From Streptomyces rubradiris (GTDB taxonomy: Bacteria > Actinomycetota > Actinomycetes > Streptomycetales > Streptomycetaceae), in contig NZ_BNEA01000001.1 of the NCBI RefSeq assembly GCF_016860525.1, forward strand, positions 1,691,501 through 1,755,500: DNA of 64,000 nucleotides. The letters run 5' to 3'. Position numbers and translations under genes: made by a program. Below, in pieces: positions 55,399 to 64,000 of the stretch. Within the stretch, counting starts at the first letter, position 1, and every line of letters begins with the position of its first letter. Under the pieces are notes generated by a model. That model did no database searches and was not told the origin of the DNA. It saw only the letters and a program-made list of their open reading frames with translations.

Positions 55399-56021
55399 CT
55401 GCCGGAGGTCGGGATGGACACGGACGGGGGGACGGCGGCCGGGGCCGCGGGGGCGGCCGGCGGGGTGGCGGGGGCCGTCGTGGGGGCCGGGGGGCCGGGC
55501 GGGAGCGGTGCGCCGGGGGCGGTGGCCGGGCCGGAGAGGGCCGTGGTGCCGGGGGCGGCGGCCTGGCCCGGGACGGTCGTGGTGCCCGGGGCGGCGGCTT
55601 GGCCCGGGACGGTCGTGGTGCCCGGGGCGGCTGCCGGGGCGGAGAGGGCCGCCGGTCCGGGGGCGGCGCTGGGGACGCCCTTGACGGTGCCGTCGGGGGC
55701 GAGGAAGGCGGGGTCGCCGCCGGGGACCATGCCGAGTTCGCGGGCGCGCCGCTGGAGCGCGTCGGGGGCCGAGTAGGCGTCGATGTCCCGCTGGAGGGCC
55801 TGCTTCTCGTCGGTGAGCGTCTTCGTCCGCTTCCGCAGGTCGTCGAGTTTGAACGAGCCTTCGCTGAGGGCGGAGTTCAGCACCAGCAGCCCGATGAGAC
55901 CGCCGCCGAGCAGCAGGACGACGAGGAGCACGAACGGGGTGCGGGCCGCCCGCGCGCGGCCGGCCGGGAAGAGCCGGGCCAGCCGCGCGGCCCTCCCCCT
56001 CAGCTCGGGTTTCCTGCTCAC
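55395..56021 (-). CDS. ftsL: Cell division protein FtsL, with Pro/Ala-rich tail
   Basis: A 208-residue bitopic divisome protein. A basic cytosolic N terminus leads to one membrane segment (TPFVLLVVLLLGGGLIGLLV), then a short coiled coil (LDDLRKRTKTLTDEKQALQR) that pairs with FtsB-type partners. The remaining ~95 residues are Pro/Ala/Gly/Thr-rich and contain repeats of APGTTTVPGQAA. The gene lies between rsmH and ftsI with a GTGA overlap to the latter, the classical place. The GTG at 56021 has GGGGGAG upstream. Confidence 0.9.
   Translation of the reverse strand: MSRKPELRGRAARLARLFPAGRARAARTPFVLLVVLLLGGGLIGLLVLNSALSEGSFKLDDLRKRTKTLTDEKQALQRDIDAYSAPDALQRRARELGMVPGGDPAFLAPDGTVKGVPSAAPGPAALSAPAAAPGTTTVPGQAAAPGTTTVPGQAAAPGTTALSGPATAPGAPLPPGPPAPTTAPATPPAAPAAPAAVPPSVSIPTSGR
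55545..55633. repeat. 36-bp tandem repeat in ftsL
   Basis: Two nearly identical 36-bp units at 55545-55580 and 55581-55616, with the first part of a third to about 55633, encode the APGTTTVPGQAA peptide twice. The period is a multiple of three, so the frame is kept. Confidence 0.8.
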
Positions 56022-56085
56022 CGCTCCCCCGGTACGGGGATGCCGCTCCCCCGGTGCGCGAAGGAGACCCTCCGACCCGTCTCGC

Positions 56086-57042
56086 TCACTCCACGTCCTC
56101 CCTGATGCGCTCGGCACCCCGCAGCCTGGCCGGTGCCGCCCGGCGGTTCTCCGCGATCTCCTCCTCGGTGGGAAGTTCGGCACCACGGGTGAGCAGCTTG
56201 AGCCGCGGCTGGTACCGCTCGGGCACGACCGGCAGCCCGGGCGGCGCGGTGGAGGCCGCCCCGGCCGCGAACACCTGCTTGACCAGCCGGTCTTCGAGTG
56301 ACTGGTACGACAGCACGGCGATGCGCCCGCCGACGTCCAGGGCCTTCACTGCCGCCGGGATCGCCCGCTCCAGCACGGACAGCTCGCCGTTGACCTCGAT
56401 GCGCAGCGCCTGGAAGGTGCGCTTGGCGGGGTTGCCGCCGGTGCGCTTGGCGGCCTGCGGCAGGGCGTCCCGGATGAGTTCCACGAGCCGCGCGCTGGTG
56501 CTGAACGGCTCCTTCTCCCGCTCCCGCACGATCGCGGCGACGATCCGCTTGGCCTGCTTCTCCTCGCCGTACGCGCGCAGGATGCGCACGAGTTCGCCGG
56601 GCGGGTAGGTGTTGAGGACCTCGGCGGCGCTGATGCCGGTCGTCTGGTCCATGCGCATGTCCAGGGGCGCGTCCTGCGCGTAGGCGAAGCCGCGGCCGGC
56701 CTCGTCGAGCTGCATGGAGGAGACCCCGAGGTCGAACAGCACCCCCTGCGCGCGCGCGATGCCGAGCCGGCCGAGGACGTCGGGCAGCTCGTCGTACACG
56801 GCGTGCACCAGGGTGGCGCGCTCGCCGAAGGGCGCCAGCCGTTCGCCGGACAGCCGCAGCGCCTCCTTGTCCCGGTCCAGGCCGATCAGCCGCGCGCCGG
56901 GGAACCGGGTCAGCAGCGCCTCGCTGTGCCCGCCGAGGCCGAGGGTGCAGTCGACGACCACGGCTCCGGGGCGCTCCAGGGCGGGCGCCAGCAGGTCCAG
57001 GCACCGCTGGAGCATCACCGGGACGTGTCGACTCTGGCTCAA
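56086..57042 (-). CDS. rsmH: 16S rRNA m4C1402 methyltransferase RsmH
   Basis: A 318-residue AdoMet methyltransferase that modifies C1402 of 16S rRNA. It has [34 protein letters not shown] (AdoMet-binding loop), [20 protein letters not shown] and [17 protein letters not shown]. The start is TTG at 57042, 5 bases after GAGAGG. It is the first gene of the dcw cluster; no mraZ gene precedes it, unlike in mycobacteria and corynebacteria. A strong promoter candidate lies 150-177 bases upstream. Confidence 0.95.
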   Translation of the reverse strand: MSQSRHVPVMLQRCLDLLAPALERPGAVVVDCTLGLGGHSEALLTRFPGARLIGLDRDKEALRLSGERLAPFGERATLVHAVYDELPDVLGRLGIARAQGVLFDLGVSSMQLDEAGRGFAYAQDAPLDMRMDQTTGISAAEVLNTYPPGELVRILRAYGEEKQAKRIVAAIVREREKEPFSTSARLVELIRDALPQAAKRTGGNPAKRTFQALRIEVNGELSVLERAIPAAVKALDVGGRIAVLSYQSLEDRLVKQVFAAGAASTAPPGLPVVPERYQPRLKLLTRGAELPTEEEIAENRRAAPARLRGAERIREDVE

Positions 57043-57191
57043 GGGGGCCTCTCAGTTCCGGCGGGCCGTACGCACCGTCGGTCCCCCGAGCCGTACGTAC
57101 GCGCCGCGCGCGCGGGGAGACGGGTCCGGGCGGCGCCGGGGTCTCCGGGGGTTTCACCAGCGGGGAGAGACTCGTCTCCCGCTTTCGCGTC

Positions 57192-57219
57192 ACTTTAGTC
57201 CACGCCGTGCCCGGGTCAA
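57192..57219 (-). promoter_or_regulatory. Promoter candidate for the dcw cluster
   Basis: On the minus strand TTGACC (57219-57214) and TAAAGT (57197-57192) are separated by 16 bases, a good match to the vegetative sigma (HrdB-type) consensus. It lies about 150 bases upstream of rsmH and points into the cluster. Between it and rsmH is a hairpin (GGGAGA/TCTCCC). Confidence 0.7.
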
Positions 57220-57392
57220 TCAACCGGCCTGCGCGTCGCGCGGGCGGCGGCGCGAGGGCCCGGACCGGCACCGGTCCACCCGTTCGGGCATCTCCCCCCG
57301 CTGTGTGGATTCGCTCACAACAAGCCGCGGGGGCGATCTTTGTCCCCTCTCACAGCGGGCCGGACCGCCACGTGACCAGTAACGTCGGGGGC

Positions 57393-57941
57393 ATGACGAC
57401 TTCCGCAGCGGCACACCCTGGGTCCGAAGGCGCCATAAAGCCCGGCGGCAACGTGACCGAGCGTCTCCTGGCGGCCAACCGGCGCTACGCCGAGGCCTTC
57501 AAGGACCCGGGCATGGACGCCCGTCCCGTTCTGCGTGTCGCCGTGGTCGCCTGCATGGACGCGCGGCTCGACCTGCACGAGGCCCTCGGTCTGGAACTCG
57601 GCGACTGTCACACCATCCGCAACGCGGGCGGTGTGGTCACCGACGACGTGATCCGGTCGCTGACCATCAGCCAGCGCAAGCTCGGCACCCGCAGCGTCGT
57701 GCTGATCCACCACACCAACTGCGGCCTGGAGTCCCTGACCGAGGACTTCCGTTCCGAGCTGGAGATGGAGGTCGGGCAGCGGCCGGCCTGGGCGGTGGAG
57801 TCCTTCCGGGACGTGGACCAGGACGTGCGCCAGTCCATGCAGCGGGTGCGCACCTCGCCCTTCCTCCAGCACACCGACGACGTCCGCGGCTTCGTCTTCG
57901 ACGTGCGCACCGGTCTGCTGCGCGAGGTCGACCCGGCCTGA
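57393..57941 (+). CDS. Beta-carbonic anhydrase
   Basis: A 182-residue zinc enzyme for CO2/bicarbonate interconversion. Zn ligands and partners: Cys54, Asp56 and Arg58 (VACMDARLDLH) and His107, Cys110 (IHHTNCGLESL). The IRNAGGVVTDDVIRSL block is typical of the small beta-class proteins found in Streptomyces and mycobacteria. It starts at ATG 57393, although the frame is open upstream. It is divergent from the dcw promoter, so both share the 350-base intergenic region. Confidence 0.9.
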   Translation: MTTSAAAHPGSEGAIKPGGNVTERLLAANRRYAEAFKDPGMDARPVLRVAVVACMDARLDLHEALGLELGDCHTIRNAGGVVTDDVIRSLTISQRKLGTRSVVLIHHTNCGLESLTEDFRSELEMEVGQRPAWAVESFRDVDQDVRQSMQRVRTSPFLQHTDDVRGFVFDVRTGLLREVDPA

Positions 57942-58253
57942 CCCGGAACGTACCGGCCGGCCGCCCCGGGACGCGTCCCGCTCTCCGTTCCGAGAACGCA
58001 GAGAACGCAGAGAACGCCGAGAACGCAGAGGACCCAGAGAACCCCGACAGCACCGACAACGCGGTCGGACAAGTCGTATGAGCGGCATCGCCGGGGGCAG
58101 TTGTCCACAGGCGGTGACACGAATCGGTAACGGCAGCGAGAATGCGGGGGTGGCACCGCGTGGAACCTTTTCCGCGTGGTGTCCGTGTTCCGGGGTGGGC
58201 CGGTCGCGCAGTGACAGCGTCGGCCCGGCAAAGAACGGGCCGAGGAGGGCCGG
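57942..58253. other. Intergenic region with 9-bp tandem repeat before moxR
   Basis: After the carbonic anhydrase stop there is an inverted repeat CGGAACG/CGTTCCG (about 57943 and 57985-57991), then eight 9-bp units of GAGAACGCA type at 57992-58063, perfect at first and decaying toward the end. The rest holds no gene; the moxR promoter should lie in about 58095-58200. Confidence 0.6.
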
Positions 58254-59290
<1,037 letters not shown>

Positions 59291-59294
<4 letters not shown>

Positions 59295-60652
59295 TGGGCC
59301 CCGGGGGGACCGGACCGGCCGAACCCGGGCACGGGCAGGCGGGCGGGGTCCGCACGGCCCTGTCGGGTCTGACCACCCGCGGCCGTTCCTTCCTCGCGGC
59401 CGGGATCGCCGCCGCGGTCTGCGCGTTCGTGCTGGGGCACAGCGATCTGCTGCGGGTCGGTCTGCTGCTCGCCGTGCTGCCCCTGATCTGCGCCACCGTG
59501 CTGTACCGCACCCGCTACCGGGTGGCCGCGAGCCGCCTGCTCGCCCCCGAGCGGGTGCCGGCCGGCGGCGAGGCCAGGGTGCACCTGCGCATGGACAACG
59601 TCTCCCGGCTGCCCACCGGCCTGCTGATGCTCCAGGACCGGGTGCCCTACGTCCTCGGGCCGCGCCCCCGGTTCGTGCTGGACCGGATGGAGCCGGGCGA
59701 CCACCGCGAGGTGTCCTACCGGGTCCGCTCCGATCTGCGCGGCCGCTATCCGCTGGGCCCGCTCCAGCTGCGGCTGACGGACCCCTTCGGGATGTGCGAG
59801 CTGACCCGCTCCTTCGCGACGCAGGACATGCTGACGGTCATCCCGCGCGTGACCCCGCTGCCCCCGGTCCGCTTCACCGGCGAGGCCAAGGGCCACGGCG
59901 AGGGCCGGCAGCGCTCGCCGGCCCTCGCGGGCGAGGACGACGTCATCCCGCGCGGCTACCGCTACGGCGACGACCTGCGCCGGGTGCACTGGCGCTCCAC
60001 CGCGCGCCACGGCGAGCTGATGGTGCGCCGCGAGGAGCAGCCCCGGCGCTCCCGGTGCACCGTGCTGCTGGACACCCGCGGCGGTGCCTACGAGGGCGCG
60101 GGCCCGGACTCGGCCTTCGAGTGGGCCGTCTCCGCCGCCGCCTCGGTGCTGTCGCACATGCTGGAGCGCGGCTTCTCGGTACGGCTGCTGACCGACGGCG
60201 GCAGCACGGTGCCCGGCGAGGGTGGCGGCTTCGGGGGCACCGGCCAGGAGACGGCGGAGACGGCCGGGCTGCTGCTGGACACCCTCGCGGTGATCGACTA
60301 CTCCGACGGCCCCGGCCTGTCCCGCGCCTACGACGTGTTGCGCGCCGGGAACGAGGGGCTGCTGATCGCCTTCCTCGGCGACCTGGACGAGGAGCAGGCC
60401 ACCACGGTCGCGAAGATGAGCCGGCGCAGCGGCGGCGCCGTCGCCTTCGTGCTGGACCCCGACGTGTGGACGCGGGAGGCGACCGACGTGCCCCGGGCCG
60501 GCGACCGGCACGAGGAGCGGCTGCGGCTGCTGCGCGAGGCGGGCTGGACGGCGCTGAGCGTGCCGCGCGGCGCCTCGGTGGAGGAGTTGTGGCGGCGGGC
60601 CGACCGGGAGCGCTCGGGCCTGGCGTCGCTGAGCGGAAAGGTCCGGGGATGA
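59291..60652 (+). CDS. DUF58 membrane protein
   Basis: A 453-residue MoxR partner. After an N-terminal cytosolic part there are two close hydrophobic segments (FLAAGIAAAVCAFVLGHSDL and GLLLAVLPLICATVLY), then a long cytoplasmic domain with the DUF58 signature GEDDVIPRGYRYGDDLRRVH, then WRSTARHGELMVRREEQP. A von-Willebrand-like region follows. The role is probably assembly or activation of a target with the MoxR ATPase. The ATGA overlap with the next gene marks a three-gene operon. Confidence 0.9.
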
Positions 60653-63027
60653 GCGGACGGGCACGACTGGCGCTGTGCGCGGCGGCGGCCACGCTGATGG
60701 CCTCCTGCGCGCTGCTGCCGCTGGTCGCCGAGCCGACCTGGCTGCTGCAACTGGTCCCGCTGGTGGCCGTGCAGACCGGGGTGGGCGCGGCGGCCCGGCG
60801 GGTCCCGCTGGGCCGGTCGCTGACGCTGGCGGCCCAGCTCCTGGTCACCCTGGTGCTGCTGACCCTGGTGTGCGCCCGGCAGCAGGCGATCGCCGGGCTG
60901 ATCCCGGGCCCGGACGCCGTCCGGTACCTCGCCGAGCTGCTCGGTCAGGGCGCGGACGACATCAGCCGGTACGCGATACCGGCGCCGGTCACCGACGGCA
61001 TCAGGCTGATGCTGATCGGCGGTGTGCTGCTGGTCGGGCTGCTGGTGGACACGCTCGCGGTGACCTTCCGCAGCGCGGCCCCGGCCGGGCTGCCGCTGCT
61101 CGCGCTGTACTCGGTGGCCGCGGGGCTGTCCGACGGGGGCTCCGACTGGCTGTGGTTCCTGGTGGCGGCGGCCGGCTATCTGATGCTGCTGCTCGCCGAG
61201 GGCCGGGACCGGGTCGCCCAGTGGGGCCGGGTCTTCGGCGGCGCGCCCCGGGTTCCGGGCGCTCCGGTGGCCGGGCCCCCGGCGCCGGTGCGCACCGGCC
61301 ACCGGATCGGCGCGGCCGCGCTCGGCGTGGCCCTGATCCTGCCGCTGGCGCTGCCCTCGCTGCCCGGCGGCCTGCTGGAGCGGGCCCGTGAGGGCGTGGG
61401 GGCGGGCGGCGTGGGCGCGGTCTCGGCGGTCGACCCGCTGGTGTCGCTGCACGACTACCTGAACACGAACGACGACCGCCTGGTGCTGTCCCTGAAGACC
61501 AGCACCAACGACCTGTCCGACCTGTATCTGCGGATCGTCTCCCTGGACGACTTCGACGGCACCACCTGGAAGGCGTCCCGGCGCGGTTACACCGACGTGC
61601 CGGACCCGCTGCCCGCGCCGGCCGGTCTGGGCGAGGACGTCCGGCGCGACATGATACGGACGACGATCACCGCGGCGGACACCTACGCCCAGGACTCGCT
61701 GCCGATGCCCTATCCGCCGAGCCGGGTGCGGGTCAGCGGCCGGTGGCGGTACGAGCCGGTCGGGATGACCCTGGCCGGCGACCGCGACCAGACCACGCGG
61801 GGCGAGCGCTACGAGGTCACGAGCCTGGACGTGGAGCCGAGCGCGGAGCAGCTGGCCGCGGCGCCGCCACCGCCGGCCGCCCTGTGGGAGCAGTACACGA
61901 AGGTGCCGGCCTCGCTGCCGAAGGTGGTGGGCCGCACCGCCAAGGAGATAACCGAGGGCGCGAGCAACCACTACGAGGAGGCCGTCAAGCTCCAGGACTA
62001 CTTCGCCGTCACCGGGGGCTTCCAGTACGACACCCGGGTGGAGGCCGGCCGGGGTCCGCGCGCCATCGCGAACTTCCTGGAGGACAAGCAGGGCTTCTGC
62101 GTCCACTTCTCCTTCGCGATGGCGGCGATGGCCCGCACGCTCGGCATCCCGGCCCGCGTCGCGGTGGGCTTCGCGCCGGGCACCCCGCAGGCCGACGGCA
62201 CGGTGGCGGTGAGCCAGCGGGACGCGCACGCCTGGCCCGAGCTGTACTTCGAGGGCGTGGGCTGGACCCGTTTCGAGCCCACCCCGACCCGGGGCACCAC
62301 GCCGTCGTACACCCTGTCGGACACCCCCGGCAGCTCGCTGCCGGACGAGACGCAGCCGTCCCGGCGCGCGTCCTCGGCACCCTCGGCGGCGGCCTCGCCG
62401 AGCGAGAGCTGCGCCGAGGGGCCGGGCCGGCCGCAGTCCTGCGACAGCCCGTCCGCGGCGGCGGTCCCGCACCACGGCCCCGATGACACGGACTGGTGGG
62501 TGTGGCCGCTGATCGTGACGGGCGCGCTGCTGGTCCTGGCGGTGCCGCTGGCGCCCCTGCTGTGGCGGCGGCGGACACGCGCGCTGCGGCTGGGCGGGCA
62601 CGACCGGACCCCGCGGGGCGTGGCGGCGCACACCCTGGCCGCCTGGCAGGAGCTGACGGACAGCGCCTGGGATTACGGCGTCCCCCCGGACGAGTCGCTG
62701 ACCCCGCGCAAGGCCGCCGACCGGATCGTGCTGCTGGGGCGGCTGGACGCGGCGGCCGGGGCCGCGGTGCACCGGGTGGCGGACGCGGTGGAGCAGGTGC
62801 TGTACGCGCCCCGGCCGCACCCGGCGGCGGGAACGGCGCGGGACGTGCGCGAGGCGATCGAGGGCCTGCGGGCCGTGGGGAGCGCCGGGACCCGGCTGCG
62901 GGCGCTGTTCCTGCCCCGCTCGTCGGTCCGGGCGTGGTGGGCGGTGTCGGCCCGCTGGTCGGCGCTGCGGGCCCGGGTCGCGGCGGCCCGGCCGGCCCTG
63001 CGCCGCCCGTCCCGCCAGAACGGCTGA
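60649..63027 (+). CDS. TgpA-like membrane transglutaminase-fold protein
   Basis: A 792-residue protein of DUF3488/transglutaminase/DUF4129 layout. About six transmembrane segments occupy the first 235 residues, then an extracytoplasmic transglutaminase-core domain with Cys484 (QGFCVHFSFAMAAMAR) and His527 (RDAHAWPELYF). The third triad position is Glu543 (WTRFEPTPT) in place of the usual Asp. Another membrane segment (about 615-637) precedes a cytosolic DUF4129-like tail. Related proteins occur with MoxR/DUF58 and may modify envelope proteins. ATGA-coupled to the DUF58 gene. Confidence 0.9.
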   Translation: MSGRARLALCAAAATLMASCALLPLVAEPTWLLQLVPLVAVQTGVGAAARRVPLGRSLTLAAQLLVTLVLLTLVCARQQAIAGLIPGPDAVRYLAELLGQGADDISRYAIPAPVTDGIRLMLIGGVLLVGLLVDTLAVTFRSAAPAGLPLLALYSVAAGLSDGGSDWLWFLVAAAGYLMLLLAEGRDRVAQWGRVFGGAPRVPGAPVAGPPAPVRTGHRIGAAALGVALILPLALPSLPGGLLERAREGVGAGGVGAVSAVDPLVSLHDYLNTNDDRLVLSLKTSTNDLSDLYLRIVSLDDFDGTTWKASRRGYTDVPDPLPAPAGLGEDVRRDMIRTTITAADTYAQDSLPMPYPPSRVRVSGRWRYEPVGMTLAGDRDQTTRGERYEVTSLDVEPSAEQLAAAPPPPAALWEQYTKVPASLPKVVGRTAKEITEGASNHYEEAVKLQDYFAVTGGFQYDTRVEAGRGPRAIANFLEDKQGFCVHFSFAMAAMARTLGIPARVAVGFAPGTPQADGTVAVSQRDAHAWPELYFEGVGWTRFEPTPTRGTTPSYTLSDTPGSSLPDETQPSRRASSAPSAAASPSESCAEGPGRPQSCDSPSAAAVPHHGPDDTDWWVWPLIVTGALLVLAVPLAPLLWRRRTRALRLGGHDRTPRGVAAHTLAAWQELTDSAWDYGVPPDESLTPRKAADRIVLLGRLDAAAGAAVHRVADAVEQVLYAPRPHPAAGTARDVREAIEGLRAVGSAGTRLRALFLPRSSVRAWWAVSARWSALRARVAAARPALRRPSRQNG

Positions 63028-63060
63028 GCGGCTGCGGGCACGGCTCACCACAGGCACGGC

Positions 63061-63094
63061 TGAGGGGCGGCCACCTTGCGGTGGCCGCCCCTCA
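63061..63094. terminator. Bidirectional terminator
   Basis: A 15-bp perfect stem (TGAGGGGCGGCCACC with GGTGGCCGCCCCTCA) with a 4-base loop, between the convergent transglutaminase and DUF3040 genes. Confidence 0.8.
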
Positions 63095-63108
63095 CGTGTG
63101 TCCCGGGG

Positions 63109-63492
63109 TCAGCGGCCCTGTTCGTCCCGGCGGCGCTGCCAGCGCTCCTCGATCCGGTCCATCATGGAGCGTTTGGGCCGCGCCTGCCGACGGGCCACGC
63201 CTGGTGGCTGCTCGCCCGGTTTGGGGGCCTTGCGCCAGCCGGTGACGGCCAGCACGGCACAGCCCAGCATGACGAGGAAACCCACCACGCTGACCCAGAT
63301 GAGCTGCATGACCATTCCGGTCATGAGGAGCGCGATACCGATGAGGAAGCCCGCGACCGCCTGGTAGACCCGTCGGCGGGTGTACGTCCGCAGCCCGTTT
63401 CCCTCAAGCGCCGACGCGAACTTGGGATCTTCGGCGTACAGCGCTCGCTCCATCTGCTCGAGCATGCGCTGCTCGTGCTCCGAGAGCGGCAC
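63109..63492 (-). CDS. DUF3040 membrane protein
   Basis: A 127-residue protein of the actinobacterial DUF3040 family. The N-terminal MPLSEHEQRMLEQMERALYA is the conserved helix; two transmembrane segments lie at about residues 43-62 and 65-84, followed by a basic tail. The start is GTG after AGGAGG. Members are found near division genes in Streptomyces, and a DUF3040 protein next to the dcw cluster has been linked to septation there. The exact partner is not visible in sequence. Confidence 0.9.
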   Translation of the reverse strand: MPLSEHEQRMLEQMERALYAEDPKFASALEGNGLRTYTRRRVYQAVAGFLIGIALLMTGMVMQLIWVSVVGFLVMLGCAVLAVTGWRKAPKPGEQPPGVARRQARPKRSMMDRIEERWQRRRDEQGR

Positions 63493-63795
63493 GGAGTCCT
63501 CCTCATCGTGCAGTCGCCGGGGCGACCCGGGGGGTCCCTTCAGGATAGGCAGGGAATCGCCCCCGTGAAACCCGCCCCTCTACGCCAATTGGCCAACCGG
63601 ATTCCGTCATGGCCGTCCGGCTCGCTGAGGCTTCCATTCCCCGGCGGCCGTCTCGTCATGCCGAGCGGTGTACCTCGATCATACGGCGCAAACCGCTCGT
63701 TCGGGGGGCCTGTGGCGTACTCCATCCGCGGCCGAGACGCTGATCAGCGCCTGTTCCCGATAGTGCACTCTGGGCACACCGCGCCCCCGTGGCGC
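63493..63795. other. Intergenic region upstream of the DUF3040 gene
   Basis: Holds a probable minus-strand promoter: TATCCT (63547-63542) with TTTCAC (63570-63565) 17 bases upstream. A 10-bp palindrome GCCAATTGGC lies at 63584-63593, just upstream of it. No gene is seen in the remaining 200 bases. Confidence 0.45.
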
Positions 63796-64000
63796 TCAGC
63801 TCCCGGCGGCACCGGTGGTCTCACCGAGCACGTGGAGCTGGGTGGCGACGGAGTGGAAGGCGGGCAGTTCGGCCGCCGCGGCCTCCAGCCTCAGCAGCGC
63901 GTCCACGGCACCGGGCTCGGTGTCCACCAGGACGCCGGGCACCAGGTCGGCGAAGACCCGCACGCCGTGCACCGCGCCGACCCGCAGGCCGGCGCCCTCG
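63796..64000 (-). CDS. Probable SAM-dependent methyltransferase, C-terminal fragment
   Basis: The last 67 codons of a gene that continues beyond the right edge, ending at 63796. The visible end reads GLRVGAVHGVRVFADLVPGV, then LVDTEPGAVDALLRLEAAAA and ELPAFHSVATQLHVLG. This resembles the end of SAM-dependent methyltransferases found at this location in Streptomyces, but no catalytic motif lies in the window, so the function is only suggested. It is followed by the intergenic region of the DUF3040 gene. Confidence 0.5.
   Translation of the reverse strand, partial: EGAGLRVGAVHGVRVFADLVPGVLVDTEPGAVDALLRLEAAAAELPAFHSVATQLHVLGETTGAAGS

Noticed and set aside
57608..58231. A minus-strand frame with VLCVLGVL repeats near the carbonic anhydrase
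   Set aside because: The repeats come from the 9-bp DNA tandem repeat; no start or family support, and it is antisense to the carbonic anhydrase gene.

Overview
The window is about 72% GC by eye, uses many GTG starts, and has the gene order of a Streptomyces core chromosome. The run is his operon, dnaE, phoD, rluD-lspA-ileS, divIVA-sepF-ftsZ, the mur/fts division and cell-wall (dcw) cluster, then moxR. No insertion sequence, prophage or CRISPR array was seen. Function calls rest on recognised families and motifs; no database search was run.

1-10.5 kb, amino acid biosynthesis, mostly on the minus strand. hisD-hisC-hisB-(54-aa membrane protein)-hisH-priA-ridA-hisF form one tightly coupled operon whose stops and starts overlap as GTGA, ATGA or TTGA. 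hisI-trpE, with the start of a trp-associated membrane protein gene running off the left edge, form a second unit. Between them lie a plus-strand TIGR03085-type gene and an ArsR regulator-MFS exporter pair with its own repeated operator-like sequence. PriA probably serves both histidine and tryptophan synthesis.

10.5-33 kb, mixed housekeeping and hypothetical genes. These include a pentapeptide-repeat-like membrane protein followed by an unusual 34-35-bp tandem array, a LON-domain protein, a YbaK deacylase, a DrrAB-like ABC exporter, a NYN-domain protein, DnaE1, a DUF2252 protein, a membrane-anchored thioredoxin-fold protein, a Tat-exported PhoD phosphatase with a Pho-box-like promoter, an MscS channel, a Na+/H+ antiporter and a GNAT acetyltransferase.

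33-57 kb, translation and division. rluD and lspA are followed by a DksA/TraR zinc-finger protein with a histone-H1-like Lys/Ala tail. Then comes ileS under a translational T-box with a clear SD sequestrator; this IleRS carries the swapped GXHH form of the HIGH motif. A degenerate tRNA-like element follows. divIVA, yggT, sepF, yggS, pgeF, ftsZ, ftsQ, murG, ftsW, murD, mraY, murF, murE, ftsI, ftsL and rsmH all run leftward from a good -35/-10 promoter upstream of rsmH. A separate regulatory dyad lies upstream of ftsZ. No mraZ is present beside rsmH.

57-64 kb. A beta-carbonic anhydrase gene is followed by a 9-bp tandem repeat and a moxR-DUF58-transglutaminase operon on the plus strand. A DUF3040 membrane protein and the 3' end of a possible methyltransferase gene lie on the minus strand.

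The items most worth a second look are the tandem array grown from a gene 3' end, the undescribed small membrane protein in the his operon, the palindrome before hisD, the T-box/GXHH ileS locus, the tRNA-like element, and the dyad before ftsZ.
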